From positions 68,941 through 132,940 of the forward strand of contig CAYZJC010000002.1 in the NCBI GenBank assembly GCA_964478775.1: DNA of 64,000 nt, written 5' to 3'. The notes below the pieces were generated by a model, which saw nothing but the letters and a program-made list of their open reading frames with translations, was not told the origin of the DNA and searched no databases. The stretch is from PNMQ01 sp964478775 (GTDB taxonomy: Bacteria; Pseudomonadota; Alphaproteobacteria; Paracaedibacterales; CAIOTO01). How positions within the stretch are numbered: position 1 is the stretch's first letter; each line of letters begins with the position of its first letter. The translations under genes and the position numbers were made by a program. Below are positions 1 to 7,848 of the stretch, piece by piece.

Positions 1-6
1 TTTAAA

Positions 7-765
7 ATGAAAACAACTTTATACATATTTTTTTCAATGCTGATTATAAGCTTTACTTCTTTGGGGTATGGTGCTATTGAATACTCTTCTTCTTGTGAAG
101 AATATTGTAAATTTTTCGATAAAGACCAAGGTTTATGTGTTTCAGCTGATCGTCTTGCGGTTAAAACTGCTTATGGAATGAAGGTGTGTAAGCCTTGCGT
201 GTGGAAAGAAAGCTCATCAGATAAATTTATGAACACATTTAAAAAAACAGAGGGTCGTAAGGGAAAATGTCTAAGCACTGGTTATGAAGACAAGTCTGGA
301 GTCGTTCTTCAAAAGAGCTCTGGGGGAGCACCTGAGAATTCAGAATGGAGTTGCAAAACATACTGCCAAGACAACACCAATAAAGACGACTGTATGTCTG
401 CACCTCTAGCAATTATTTTAGAGGAATCAAATATATTAAAAACTTGCCAACCTTGCAAATGGGAAAAATATGTAACAACGAAAGATAAGGGGCCTGGGGT
501 TTGTATACCAACTCAAACCGACAGCAAATCAACAAAAATTCTTTTTGAAATTCACCGTGCAGGTCCATATCAAACGTCTGAAAAAATCTGCACACATGCA
601 TACAGGCAGAGAAACTTAAATGAAGAGATCAAATTCATTAATGGTCAAAATTGTGACAATCTAAAAACTGAAATCAATGGCGCTATTGACGGCAAACAGG
701 TGAAATGGTTGCAATACACACCACCACAAGACCCTATTCCAGACCCAAATAATGCTAATCAATAA
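7..765 (+). CDS. Exported cysteine-rich protein with two tandem six-Cys repeats
   Basis: I do not recognise a family. The product is 252 residues. The N-terminus (MKTTLYIFFSMLIISFTSLGYG) is a clear Sec signal peptide, so the protein should reach the periplasm or outside. The mature part holds two copies of one cysteine pattern, roughly residues 30-94 and 115-167. Each reads C-x3-C, then a Cys after about 9 residues, a CxPC pair (CKPC, CQPC) followed by VW or KW, and a final Cys. Another Cys pair lies near the C-terminus, giving 14 cysteines that suggest a disulfide-bonded fold. It converges on groEL, with a shared terminator between. The start lies only 6 bases inside the window, so upstream signals cannot be judged. 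Confidence 0.7.
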   Translation: MKTTLYIFFSMLIISFTSLGYGAIEYSSSCEEYCKFFDKDQGLCVSADRLAVKTAYGMKVCKPCVWKESSSDKFMNTFKKTEGRKGKCLSTGYEDKSGVVLQKSSGGAPENSEWSCKTYCQDNTNKDDCMSAPLAIILEESNILKTCQPCKWEKYVTTKDKGPGVCIPTQTDSKSTKILFEIHRAGPYQTSEKICTHAYRQRNLNEEIKFINGQNCDNLKTEINGAIDGKQVKWLQYTPPQDPIPDPNNANQ

Positions 766-772
766 CAAAAAA

Positions 773-802
773 GGGAAGCACCATGAATGCTTCCCTCTTT
801 TT
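773..802. terminator. Bidirectional intrinsic terminator between convergent genes
   Basis: Perfect 8-bp stem (GGGAAGCA / TGCTTCCC, 773-780 and 788-795) with a 7-base loop. It is followed by TCTTTTT on the plus strand and by a run of T on the minus strand. It sits between the cysteine-rich gene stop and the groEL stop, so it can end both transcripts. Confidence 0.85.
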
Positions 803-824
803 AAATATAATGTACAATGGTGGA

Positions 825-2480
825 TTAATAATCCATACCGCCCATACCACCCATTCCAGGCATACCACCCATTCCTGGGGCAGCAGCAGCTGACTTAGGT
901 TCTGGTTTATCAGCAATCATTGCTTCTGTTGTAATCAACAAGCTAGCGTTAGATGCTGCATCTTGCAAAGCTGTACGTACAACTTTCGCAGGGTCAATAA
1001 TACCAGCCTTTACCATATCACCATAGGTACCGGTCTGTGCGTCATAACCAAATGCATATTCAGTGCTGTCCATAATTTTACCAACAACAATAGAACCATC
1101 TGCACCAGCGTTTGTTGCAATTTGACGGCAAGGCGCTGTCAAAGCTTGGCGGATGATTTTAATACCAACCTCTTGGTCGTTGTTTTGTGTTGTTAAATTT
1201 GCAATTGCTTGAAGGGATCGAACCAAAGCGACACCGCCGCCAGGCACTACACCTTCTTCGATTGCAGCACGTGTTGCATGCATCGCATCTTCCACGCGAT
1301 CTTTTCTTTCTTTAACTTCAAGTTCTGTCAAACCACCAACGCGAATCACAGCAACACCACCACTTAGCTTAGCCAAGCGTTCTTGTAACTTCTCACGGTC
1401 ATAGTCAGATGTTGTGTTTTCCATTTGTGCACGAATTTGTGCGCAACGTGCTTGAATATCATCTGCACTACCTGCACCATCAACAATCACTGTATCGTCT
1501 TTGTTAATTGTAACGCGCTTTGCAGTCCCCAACATTTCCATGGTTACATTTTCAAGCTTTAGACCGATATCATCAGAAATCATTTGACCATTTGTCAAAA
1601 TCGCAATATCTTCCAGCATCGCTTTACGGCGGTCACCAAAACCAGGTGCCTTTACAGCAGCCACTTTCAAACCACCACGTAGTTTGTTTACAACCAAAGT
1701 TGCCAAAGCTTCACCTTCAACATCTTCAGCGATAATCAACAATGGACGACCTGATTGAACAACAGCTTCTAAAACTGGCAACATCGGTTGCAGACCAGAC
1801 ACTTTCTTTTCATGAATCAATATGTATGGGTTTTCAAGTTCACATACCATGCGTTCTGAATTGGTTACAAAGTATGGAGAGATATAACCGCGGTCAAACT
1901 TCATACCATCAACAACTTCAAGTTCTGTTTGCATAGAACGTGCTTCTTCAACAGTGATCACACCGTCTTTTGTTACTTTTTGTACAGCTTCAGCCAACAT
2001 GGTTCCAATTTCTTTTTCACCGTTTGCTGAAATGGTTCCAACTTGAGCGATTTCTTCATTGGTTGAAACAGGTTTGGCATTCTTCTTTAAATCTGCAACT
2101 ACCGCTTCAACAGCCATGTCAATACCACGCTTTAAGTCCATTGGGTTCATACCAGCTGCAACAGCCTTCACACCTTCACGGACAATCGCTTGTGCCAGCA
2201 CTGTTGCTGTTGTTGTACCGTCACCTGCAAGGTCAGATGTCTTCGTTGCAACTTGGCGAACCATTTGTGCACCCATGTTTTCAAAATTGTCTGCAAGGGT
2301 AATTTCTTTTGCAACGGAAACACCGTCTTTTGTAATACGTGGCGCTGAAAACTTATCAATCACAACGTTGCGCCCTTTTGGCCCCAATGTAACTTTCACG
2401 GCATCAGCTAAAATATCAACGCCGCGCAACATTTTTTCACGTGCTATAGTTGAAAAACAAACTTCTTTAGGTGTACTCAT
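825..2480 (-). CDS. groL: Chaperonin GroEL (60 kDa subunit)
   Basis: ATP-dependent cytosolic folding chamber subunit that works with GroES. The 551 residues match the usual length. The chaperonin hallmarks are readable: the KVTLGPKGRNV segment near the N-terminus, GDGTTTATVLA, the apical-domain segment followed by APGFGDRRKAMLED, and GGGVAL in the C-terminal equatorial domain. The protein ends in the typical flexible Gly-Gly-Met tail. It lies 67 bases downstream of groES on the same strand and shares the CIRCE-controlled promoter upstream of groES. No anomaly was seen. Confidence 0.98.
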   Translation of the reverse strand: MSTPKEVCFSTIAREKMLRGVDILADAVKVTLGPKGRNVVIDKFSAPRITKDGVSVAKEITLADNFENMGAQMVRQVATKTSDLAGDGTTTATVLAQAIVREGVKAVAAGMNPMDLKRGIDMAVEAVVADLKKNAKPVSTNEEIAQVGTISANGEKEIGTMLAEAVQKVTKDGVITVEEARSMQTELEVVDGMKFDRGYISPYFVTNSERMVCELENPYILIHEKKVSGLQPMLPVLEAVVQSGRPLLIIAEDVEGEALATLVVNKLRGGLKVAAVKAPGFGDRRKAMLEDIAILTNGQMISDDIGLKLENVTMEMLGTAKRVTINKDDTVIVDGAGSADDIQARCAQIRAQMENTTSDYDREKLQERLAKLSGGVAVIRVGGLTELEVKERKDRVEDAMHATRAAIEEGVVPGGGVALVRSLQAIANLTTQNNDQEVGIKIIRQALTAPCRQIATNAGADGSIVVGKIMDSTEYAFGYDAQTGTYGDMVKAGIIDPAKVVRTALQDAASNASLLITTEAMIADKPEPKSAAAAPGMGGMPGMGGMGGMDY

Positions 2481-2547
2481 TTTGTAATTCCTTTACTTAA
2501 ATGATAATAATAAGACTTTAAAATACTTATAAACAAAAAACTTAAGA

Positions 2548-2844
2548 CTAAGCTGCTTTTGTAATGACGCCAACAATGTCAGCTTCCTTCATCACAATAT
2601 AATCTTGGCCTTCAATTTTAATTTCTGTGCCAGACCATTTACCAAACAATACGTGATCGCCAACTTTCAATTCCAAAGGAATCACTGTTCCGTTTTCTGC
2701 ACGTACACCTGAACCTACAGCAACAATTTGACCTTCAGCTGGTTTTTCTTTAGCTGTGTCAGGAATGATAATTCCACTAACTGTCTTTGTTTCAGATTCT
2801 AAACGCTTTACCAGAACACGGTCATGGAGAGGTCTAAAGTTCAT
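2548..2844 (-). CDS. groS: Co-chaperonin GroES
   Basis: 10-kDa lid of the GroEL chamber. The start chosen is the ATG at 2844 (protein begins MNFRPLHDRVLVKR), because AGGAGG lies at 2851-2856, six bases upstream. The open frame extends 14 codons further, but that longer form lacks support. The product is 98 residues, the normal family length. It contains the mobile-loop region (ESETKTVSGIIIPDTAKEKP) and the C-terminal YIVMKEADIVGVI strand. It is first gene of the groES-groEL operon, about 75 bases downstream of CIRCE. Confidence 0.97.
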   Translation of the reverse strand: MNFRPLHDRVLVKRLESETKTVSGIIIPDTAKEKPAEGQIVAVGSGVRAENGTVIPLELKVGDHVLFGKWSGTEIKIEGQDYIVMKEADIVGVITKAA

Positions 2845-2918
2845 ATTCTTCCTCCTAATTAAGGTATGATGATTAATTTTTTTCAATTTAATTTGAGTTT
2901 AAATTTGAACGCTGTGTG

Positions 2919-2945
2919 TTAGCACTCGTGCGCTCTGAGTGCTAA
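2919..2945. promoter_or_regulatory. CIRCE operator (HrcA binding site) of groESL
   Basis: Perfect inverted repeat TTAGCACTC - 9 bases - GAGTGCTAA (2919-2927 and 2937-2945). It matches the CIRCE consensus exactly in arms and spacing. It lies between the predicted groES promoter and the gene. By family knowledge, HrcA represses groESL here until heat or misfolded protein titrates GroEL. hrcA itself is not in this window. Confidence 0.96.
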
Positions 2946-2972
2946 TTTAATATTTTCTGGGCGAGTTGTCAA
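2944..2972 (-). promoter_or_regulatory. Probable sigma-70-type promoter of groESL
   Basis: On the minus strand a consensus -35 TTGACA (2967-2972) is followed after 17 bases by TAAATT (2944-2949, 4 of 6 matches to TATAAT). The -10 box touches the CIRCE arm, so HrcA binding would block polymerase. No good sigma-32 box spacing was seen. Confidence 0.7.
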
Positions 2973-3028
2973 GACAAGTTTTAAAAAAACCACGCTTGAT
3001 TTTGGTGGCAATCGCCCTATCTAAGCAC

Positions 3029-4846
3029 TTATAAAGCCTGCAACTCATCAAGTTCAAGCCATTCAAGTTCTTTTTCATCCCTTAGCTGCTTTGCATTTGC
3101 TAGTTCCAAGGTGATTTTCATAAAACCTTCAGCATTAGTTTGATAAAAGGCCGGGTCTTGCAATTGACCTTCAAGGGTAGCGATTAAAGCTGTTAAGGCA
3201 TCTATTTCTTTTGGTAGCATTTCATATGAACGCTTTTGTTTATATGACAATCGGTTTTTCACTTTTGACGCTGTTGCTGGCTGTGCGTTTACTTCCTCTG
3301 GTTGACTTTCACCTTTAGGCTGATTTACCCCTTTATTTTTTAGAGCATTTGCTTCACTTTCATGTGTTCGTTGACGAAGATAATCTTGATAACCGCCAAT
3401 ATATTCTTTTGCCTCCCCCTGTTCATCAAAAGCAATCAAACTGGTGACGGTTTGGTCTAGAAAGTCTCGGTCATGGCTAATAATGAGTAGGGTACCTTTA
3501 AATTCGGTCAACAGTTCTGTTAATAAATCAAGGGTGTCTGTATCTAAGTCGTTTGTAGGTTCATCTAGCACTAATAAGTCGCAAGGCTTTGTCATCGCTT
3601 TTGCAAGGGCAAGGCGGTTTCTTTCCCCACCAGACAAAATATGCGTCATGCCTTTAATTTGTGATTCAAAAAACAAAAAATCTTTAAGGTAGGCCACAAT
3701 GTGTTTACTCACATCACCCACAACAACGTGGTCTCCTCCAGATTCACATACATTATCAGCAACTGTCTTGTGTAAATCGAGCGAGTCTTGCATTTGATCA
3801 AGGTAGACAACCTCAAGCGTGTCATTCAATTTAACTTCACCACTGTCAGGTTCAAGTTTGCCAATCATCAATTTAATCAAGGTAGATTTGCCAATCCCAT
3901 TGGGGCCCACAATTCCAATACGGTCCCCCTTCATTAATCGAAAGCTAAAGTCTTTGACAATTTGTCTGCTTCCATATGATTTATTTACATTTTGAATGTG
4001 CGCCACTAACTGACTTGCACTTTTGTTTTGAAAGGCAGAGGCATCTATACTTTTTCGCGTATTGAGTGCCATTTGGCGACGTTGCTCACGCATATCAAGC
4101 ACCTTGCGAAGACGGCCCTGATTGCGTTTTCTTCTCGCTGTTACACCGCGCAGCATCCAGCGCGCTTCTTGGCGAAGCTTAGTATCCAGCACAGCTTTTT
4201 GTTTTTCTTCTTCATCCCAAATAAATTGTGACCATATTTCAAAGTCTTCAAAGCCTTTTGCATTTTCATGCATCACTCCTCTATCGATCCACCAGGTTTT
4301 ATTGGAGATATTTTTTAAAAACTGTCTATCATGGCTGATGACAATATAGGCACCACGCCAATTTTTAAGGTGACTTTCGAGCCATTCAATAGATTCAATA
4401 TCCAAATGGTTCGTTGGTTCATCTAACAACAATACATCAGGTTCTTGACACAACGTTGCTGCAAGTGACAAACGGCGCTGTTCCCCCCCAGACATCACGC
4501 TAATTAATTTTTCCGGGTCAATTTTAAGATGCATCAAATAGGTATGGGCCATATAGTCCTGAGCTGCATACCGTGTCACATAAGAAAAAGCGGTGTCATC
4601 GTCTTTTGCATCTATTAAACGCTGGGCTAAATAAGAGACCTTTAACCCAGGTTGCACATACACCAGCCCTGTATCTACCTCCATTTGTGAAGATAAAACT
4701 TTTAAAAGCGTCGATTTGCCGCACCCATTTTTGCCAACAAGACAAATATGATCGCGTTCATGAACATGCAATGTCCAGTCTTCAAAAAGTGGGTTGCCTG
4801 TCATATTAAGACTAACTTTATTTAAACTTAATAGGGTAACGCTCAC
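3029..4846 (-). CDS. uup: ABC-F family ATPase Uup
   Basis: Soluble tandem ABC ATPase with no membrane segments. ABC-F proteins act on ribosomes, and Uup is also linked to transposon excision and DNA repair. Domain 1 has Walker A GKNGCGKST, signature MSGGEQRR and Walker B LLLDEPTNHLD. Domain 2 has GPNGIGKST, LSGGERNR and LVLDEPTNDLD. The C-terminal stretch (about 520-605, beginning KNRLSYKQKRSYEMLP) is the charged coiled-coil domain typical of Uup, which separates it from EttA and YheS. At 605 residues the length is normal. The gene is upstream of groES on the same strand but separated from it by the groESL promoter and CIRCE. Confidence 0.93.
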   Translation of the reverse strand: MSVTLLSLNKVSLNMTGNPLFEDWTLHVHERDHICLVGKNGCGKSTLLKVLSSQMEVDTGLVYVQPGLKVSYLAQRLIDAKDDDTAFSYVTRYAAQDYMAHTYLMHLKIDPEKLISVMSGGEQRRLSLAATLCQEPDVLLLDEPTNHLDIESIEWLESHLKNWRGAYIVISHDRQFLKNISNKTWWIDRGVMHENAKGFEDFEIWSQFIWDEEEKQKAVLDTKLRQEARWMLRGVTARRKRNQGRLRKVLDMREQRRQMALNTRKSIDASAFQNKSASQLVAHIQNVNKSYGSRQIVKDFSFRLMKGDRIGIVGPNGIGKSTLIKLMIGKLEPDSGEVKLNDTLEVVYLDQMQDSLDLHKTVADNVCESGGDHVVVGDVSKHIVAYLKDFLFFESQIKGMTHILSGGERNRLALAKAMTKPCDLLVLDEPTNDLDTDTLDLLTELLTEFKGTLLIISHDRDFLDQTVTSLIAFDEQGEAKEYIGGYQDYLRQRTHESEANALKNKGVNQPKGESQPEEVNAQPATASKVKNRLSYKQKRSYEMLPKEIDALTALIATLEGQLQDPAFYQTNAEGFMKITLELANAKQLRDEKELEWLELDELQAL

Positions 4847-5080
4847 TTTTTATCACTTTCTTAGATCTTTTAAATTCTCATAACTTTATAGCACGTTTCC
4901 TGTTCACTGTCATGTATTTGAATATTAAACCGATCTTACCTCAACGTCTTTTGGCAAATTTATGAACCACTAAATGTAAAAAATTAAAAAAATGTTAATT
5001 TTTTTTCTTTTACCCCTTGATTTTTTCAAAAAAAAGGCCATTTAATATAGTATAGAAGGTGTAAACAAAAGGTTAATACC

Positions 5081-5293
5081 ATGGCAATTATCGGACACTA
5101 TCAAGAGCTTCACGCAAAATTGAAGACTTTTGAAACCCAAAAGACACAGCTTGAAGATAAAATTAAAGCAACACCGCGCGTTATGCAAGGCGCTTTGAAC
5201 CTAGGCTTTTTTCAACTTAACCGTAAAAAAGACGAAGTGCAAAGTAAGATTAAAAAAATCAACAGCATTATTCAGCCGGACATCATTGCTTAA
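5081..5293 (+). CDS. Small coiled-coil protein of unknown function
   Basis: A 70-residue, highly charged protein (MAIIGHYQELHAKLKTFETQ...) with no signal peptide. Heptad-like hydrophobic spacing in the first 30 residues and again near residues 50-65 suggests a helical hairpin. No family is recognised. It is a single-gene unit: the upstream 230 bases are AT-rich with TAATAT-like boxes, and a strong terminator follows 35 bases after the stop. The isolated placement with its own terminator supports a real gene, but the short length keeps confidence moderate. Confidence 0.6.
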   Translation: MAIIGHYQELHAKLKTFETQKTQLEDKIKATPRVMQGALNLGFFQLNRKKDEVQSKIKKINSIIQPDIIA

Positions 5294-5327
5294 TTATTTG
5301 CCTTAAGGCTGGGCATTTTAAAACATT

Positions 5328-5355
5328 AAAAAAGGCGGTTCATATCGCCTTTTTT
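5328..5355. terminator. Bidirectional intrinsic terminator
   Basis: Perfect 10-bp stem AAAAAAGGCG / CGCCTTTTTT (5328-5337 and 5346-5355) with an 8-base loop. It separates the small coiled-coil gene (plus) from the dioxygenase-like gene (minus) and has an A/T flank suited to termination in both directions. Confidence 0.88.
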
Positions 5356-5387
5356 ATGTAGAGAAAGTGAGACCTGCATCTTTTAAA

Positions 5388-6506
5388 CTAGATATAAAGA
5401 TCTCGGTATATAATGGAAGCATTCCCCAAGGTTTTACGGTTCTTCTTTTCATTTAATGAAGTAAAAATTAAAGAGGGCGCTGTGTCGGGTATACACATCT
5501 GACGTTCAACCATAGAAATTAAGATGGGTTCGTGGTTCTTTTTCACATATGCATTTTTAAAGCAAGTCATATGGGCTGCAAAACGGTCTCCGTCAATCAT
5601 AATATGTTGGCGAGATAATACAAATAAGTTCATACCGCTTGTTGGAAAATTATCTACAACGAAGTCATAATATGAGGCATCCACACTTTCAAACTGCATG
5701 CAGGCGCGTGACATATGCGTAACCGCATGACACAAGTCTTGGGTGGCAAACGCAATTTGAAACAACCCCTCACCATTATGATGAGTTAAAAATTGTGACG
5801 TCTGCCCTTGCAACCTGGGCTCACTGGCTATTAAAGTCAAAGACAATGTTTGGCTTGCATTCATTAAATTACACACACTCAAATGCCCATCTCGCGCAAT
5901 AGGTTGAACACTTGTATTAAACAATGTTTGAAAAAATCCCGCCCAATATTCTAGCTTATCTGGGTAAACTGCAAATACTAAATGGTCAATCTCATGCAAT
6001 AATTCATTGACATAAAACCTCTCATGCGTTGTCGCAATATAATGAAAATGTTTTTGAATAAAGATTTGGGGTTCATCTTGGCAAAAATAAAGGAGTGTAT
6101 CACCTACACTATGAATGGCTGGCACTTGATATGGGGTTGAATACTTATAAGGTTTCGCACCCTTTTTAATGGCATAACGGTATGCCTTTTCAAGGTCTTG
6201 CACCCACACACCAAAGGCACACGCGCACATGCCATGCTCACGAACAAAGCTACCTTCTTGGCCTCCGCCTCTACCTTTGGTTTCACAATTAAGGATGATA
6301 TAGGTGGAATGTTGTTGATATAGATAAATTTTATGCGCTTTATGGTTACCGACATGGGTAAAGCCAAGACGTCTTAACAATAAGCTTAAGTAAATTTTAT
6401 CTTTTTCATGAGGGGCAGAAATTTCCACAAAAGCAATACCCGCAGCCCCAATCGGATTAGACTTCACATGGCGTTTGTAGCGATTAAACCTAAAGGGTGT
6501 CGGCAC
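5388..6506 (-). CDS. 4-hydroxyphenylpyruvate dioxygenase-like protein, metal site degenerate
   Basis: A VOC-fold protein resembling HPPD, the Fe(II) enzyme converting 4-hydroxyphenylpyruvate to homogentisate. It is 372 residues, a normal HPPD length. The N-terminal VOC half starts near residue 20, and the C-terminal half shows the HPPD block HEIDHLVFAV with predicted ligand His175. At the second ligand position the family has QHIAL, but here it is FQIAF (Gln250). At the third, FFEIIQR is replaced by LISMVER (Ser331 for Glu). Two of three iron ligands therefore appear missing, so dioxygenase activity is doubtful. The apparent start is GTG. It lies 23 bases after the stop of the upstream exported protein, probably in one transcript. 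Confidence 0.75.
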   Translation of the reverse strand: MPTPFRFNRYKRHVKSNPIGAAGIAFVEISAPHEKDKIYLSLLLRRLGFTHVGNHKAHKIYLYQQHSTYIILNCETKGRGGGQEGSFVREHGMCACAFGVWVQDLEKAYRYAIKKGAKPYKYSTPYQVPAIHSVGDTLLYFCQDEPQIFIQKHFHYIATTHERFYVNELLHEIDHLVFAVYPDKLEYWAGFFQTLFNTSVQPIARDGHLSVCNLMNASQTLSLTLIASEPRLQGQTSQFLTHHNGEGLFQIAFATQDLCHAVTHMSRACMQFESVDASYYDFVVDNFPTSGMNLFVLSRQHIMIDGDRFAAHMTCFKNAYVKKNHEPILISMVERQMCIPDTAPSLIFTSLNEKKNRKTLGNASIIYRDLYI

Positions 6507-6529
6507 TTTAAAGGCATTCCCAACTCAAA

Positions 6530-7030
6530 TTAATGCGCGGTTTTGGCAAGTTCTTCTTCAATCATTTGCGGTGTATTATTGAAAATTTTCTCTAGCTTTG
6601 CATCTTTTTCTATTCGTTCTACAACAGCAGGAGATTGCACCTTTATAGCATTTATATGTTCAGATGGGTCAGCTTTTACAATATTGTGCTCAACTTGATC
6701 TAGCAGTGCATCTGCTTCTTTTTCAGGATTTTGCCCTGGCATTTCTTGTGTGACTTTGAAAAACAAACTATCTGTCGTCTTCGCATCTTTCAGCATTTCT
6801 TTAGGATGAACCTTATTTTTTCCACTTTGCAATTCTTTATCTTCGTCACTCATCGTATTGCCGATTTTAGATAACATCTCTTTACCAGATTCGATTAAAG
6901 ATGACCAAAAACTATTTTGGGTTTTCACTTCAGGTTTTTGTTCTTGCGGCAATGAAAAAGCTGAAGAAACTATACCCATTATGAATACGATTAATAGTGT
7001 GAGTGCAACTTTCATTTTATAGTTATGCAT
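6530..7030 (-). CDS. Exported protein of unknown function
   Basis: No family is recognised. The start chosen is the ATG at 7030 (MHNYKMKVALTLLIVFIMGI...), because AAGGTG lies about 8 bases upstream and the open frame above it lacks a ribosome site. The result is a 166-residue protein. A signal peptide ends near Ala-Phe-Ser, and the rest is hydrophilic and Lys/Glu-rich with no cysteine. It probably shares a transcript with the HPPD-like gene 23 bases downstream. It is divergent from recR. Confidence 0.6.
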   Translation of the reverse strand: MHNYKMKVALTLLIVFIMGIVSSAFSLPQEQKPEVKTQNSFWSSLIESGKEMLSKIGNTMSDEDKELQSGKNKVHPKEMLKDAKTTDSLFFKVTQEMPGQNPEKEADALLDQVEHNIVKADPSEHINAIKVQSPAVVERIEKDAKLEKIFNNTPQMIEEELAKTAH

Positions 7031-7220
7031 TTCAATATCACCTTTGCAAAAATTATTTAAGCTATCATTTTTAAGGTAACTGAAAAAGATTAACAAAGTT
7101 TAAAGAATTCCCATTACAAGCACGTGTTTTTTTGTTATGAATAGAAGAAACATGCTGTGCAACAATAACAAATCACTACATAAGATACTTTATCTTAGTC
7201 TCTTACCAGGAACTTTTTTT

Positions 7221-7823
7221 ATGAATAGTCCAGAACTTTCTCAAGCGCTCTTTATGCTAAGTCGCCTACCAGGTTTAGGCCCGCGATCTGCGAGAAGACT
7301 GCTTATTTATTTTCTGAAAAAAAGGTCGGAAGTTTTACGGCCCTTGATTACAGCCCTTAACACAATGGACCAAGCCATTACGATATGTCATATCTGCCAT
7401 AGCCACGACACGCAGTCCCCGTGCACTCTATGCACTGATATTACTCGAAATCAAGACACTTTGTGTGTCGTTGCTGACGTAGCTGATGTATGGGCATTAG
7501 AAAGGTCTAAAACATTTCGCGGTTATTACCATGTTTTAGGCGGCGTGTTGTCTGCTGTTGAAGGGGTGCTGCCTTCCCAGCTGACGATAGAGTCTTTAAC
7601 CCAACGCATAGAACAAGGAACCTTTACAGAAGTTATTTTAGCCCTAAATGCAACAGTCGAAGGGCAAACCACAATGCACTATATCGCAGATATCTTAAGG
7701 CCACTTAATGTGCGTGTATCCACTTTAGCGCACGGCGTTCCTGTGGGAGGAGAACTTGACTACCTTGATGACGGAACACTGTATAATGCTTTTATCGGAA
7801 GACGAACCGTTGAAGCTGCCTAA
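7221..7823 (+). CDS. recR: Recombination mediator RecR
   Basis: Works with RecO (and RecF) to load RecA on gapped DNA. The start chosen is the ATG at 7221 (MNSPELSQALFMLSRLPGLG), with AGGA about 10 bases upstream. This gives 200 residues, the normal length; the open frame runs 28 codons further but that extension has no RecR character. The protein has the N-terminal helix-hairpin-helix (LPGLGPRSARR), a four-cysteine zinc site (CHICHSHDTQSPCTLC), a Toprim domain (CVVADVADVWALE) and the ATVEGQTT segment. It is followed after 25 bases by the large oxidoreductase gene on the same strand. Confidence 0.96.
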   Translation: MNSPELSQALFMLSRLPGLGPRSARRLLIYFLKKRSEVLRPLITALNTMDQAITICHICHSHDTQSPCTLCTDITRNQDTLCVVADVADVWALERSKTFRGYYHVLGGVLSAVEGVLPSQLTIESLTQRIEQGTFTEVILALNATVEGQTTMHYIADILRPLNVRVSTLAHGVPVGGELDYLDDGTLYNAFIGRRTVEAA

Positions 7824-7848
7824 CAACTTGAAGAACGTATAATTTTTT

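Noticed and set aside
825..2480. Several long open frames on the plus strand across groEL
   Set aside because: They mirror the conserved GroEL codons on the other strand and show no independent start, family motif or ribosome site.
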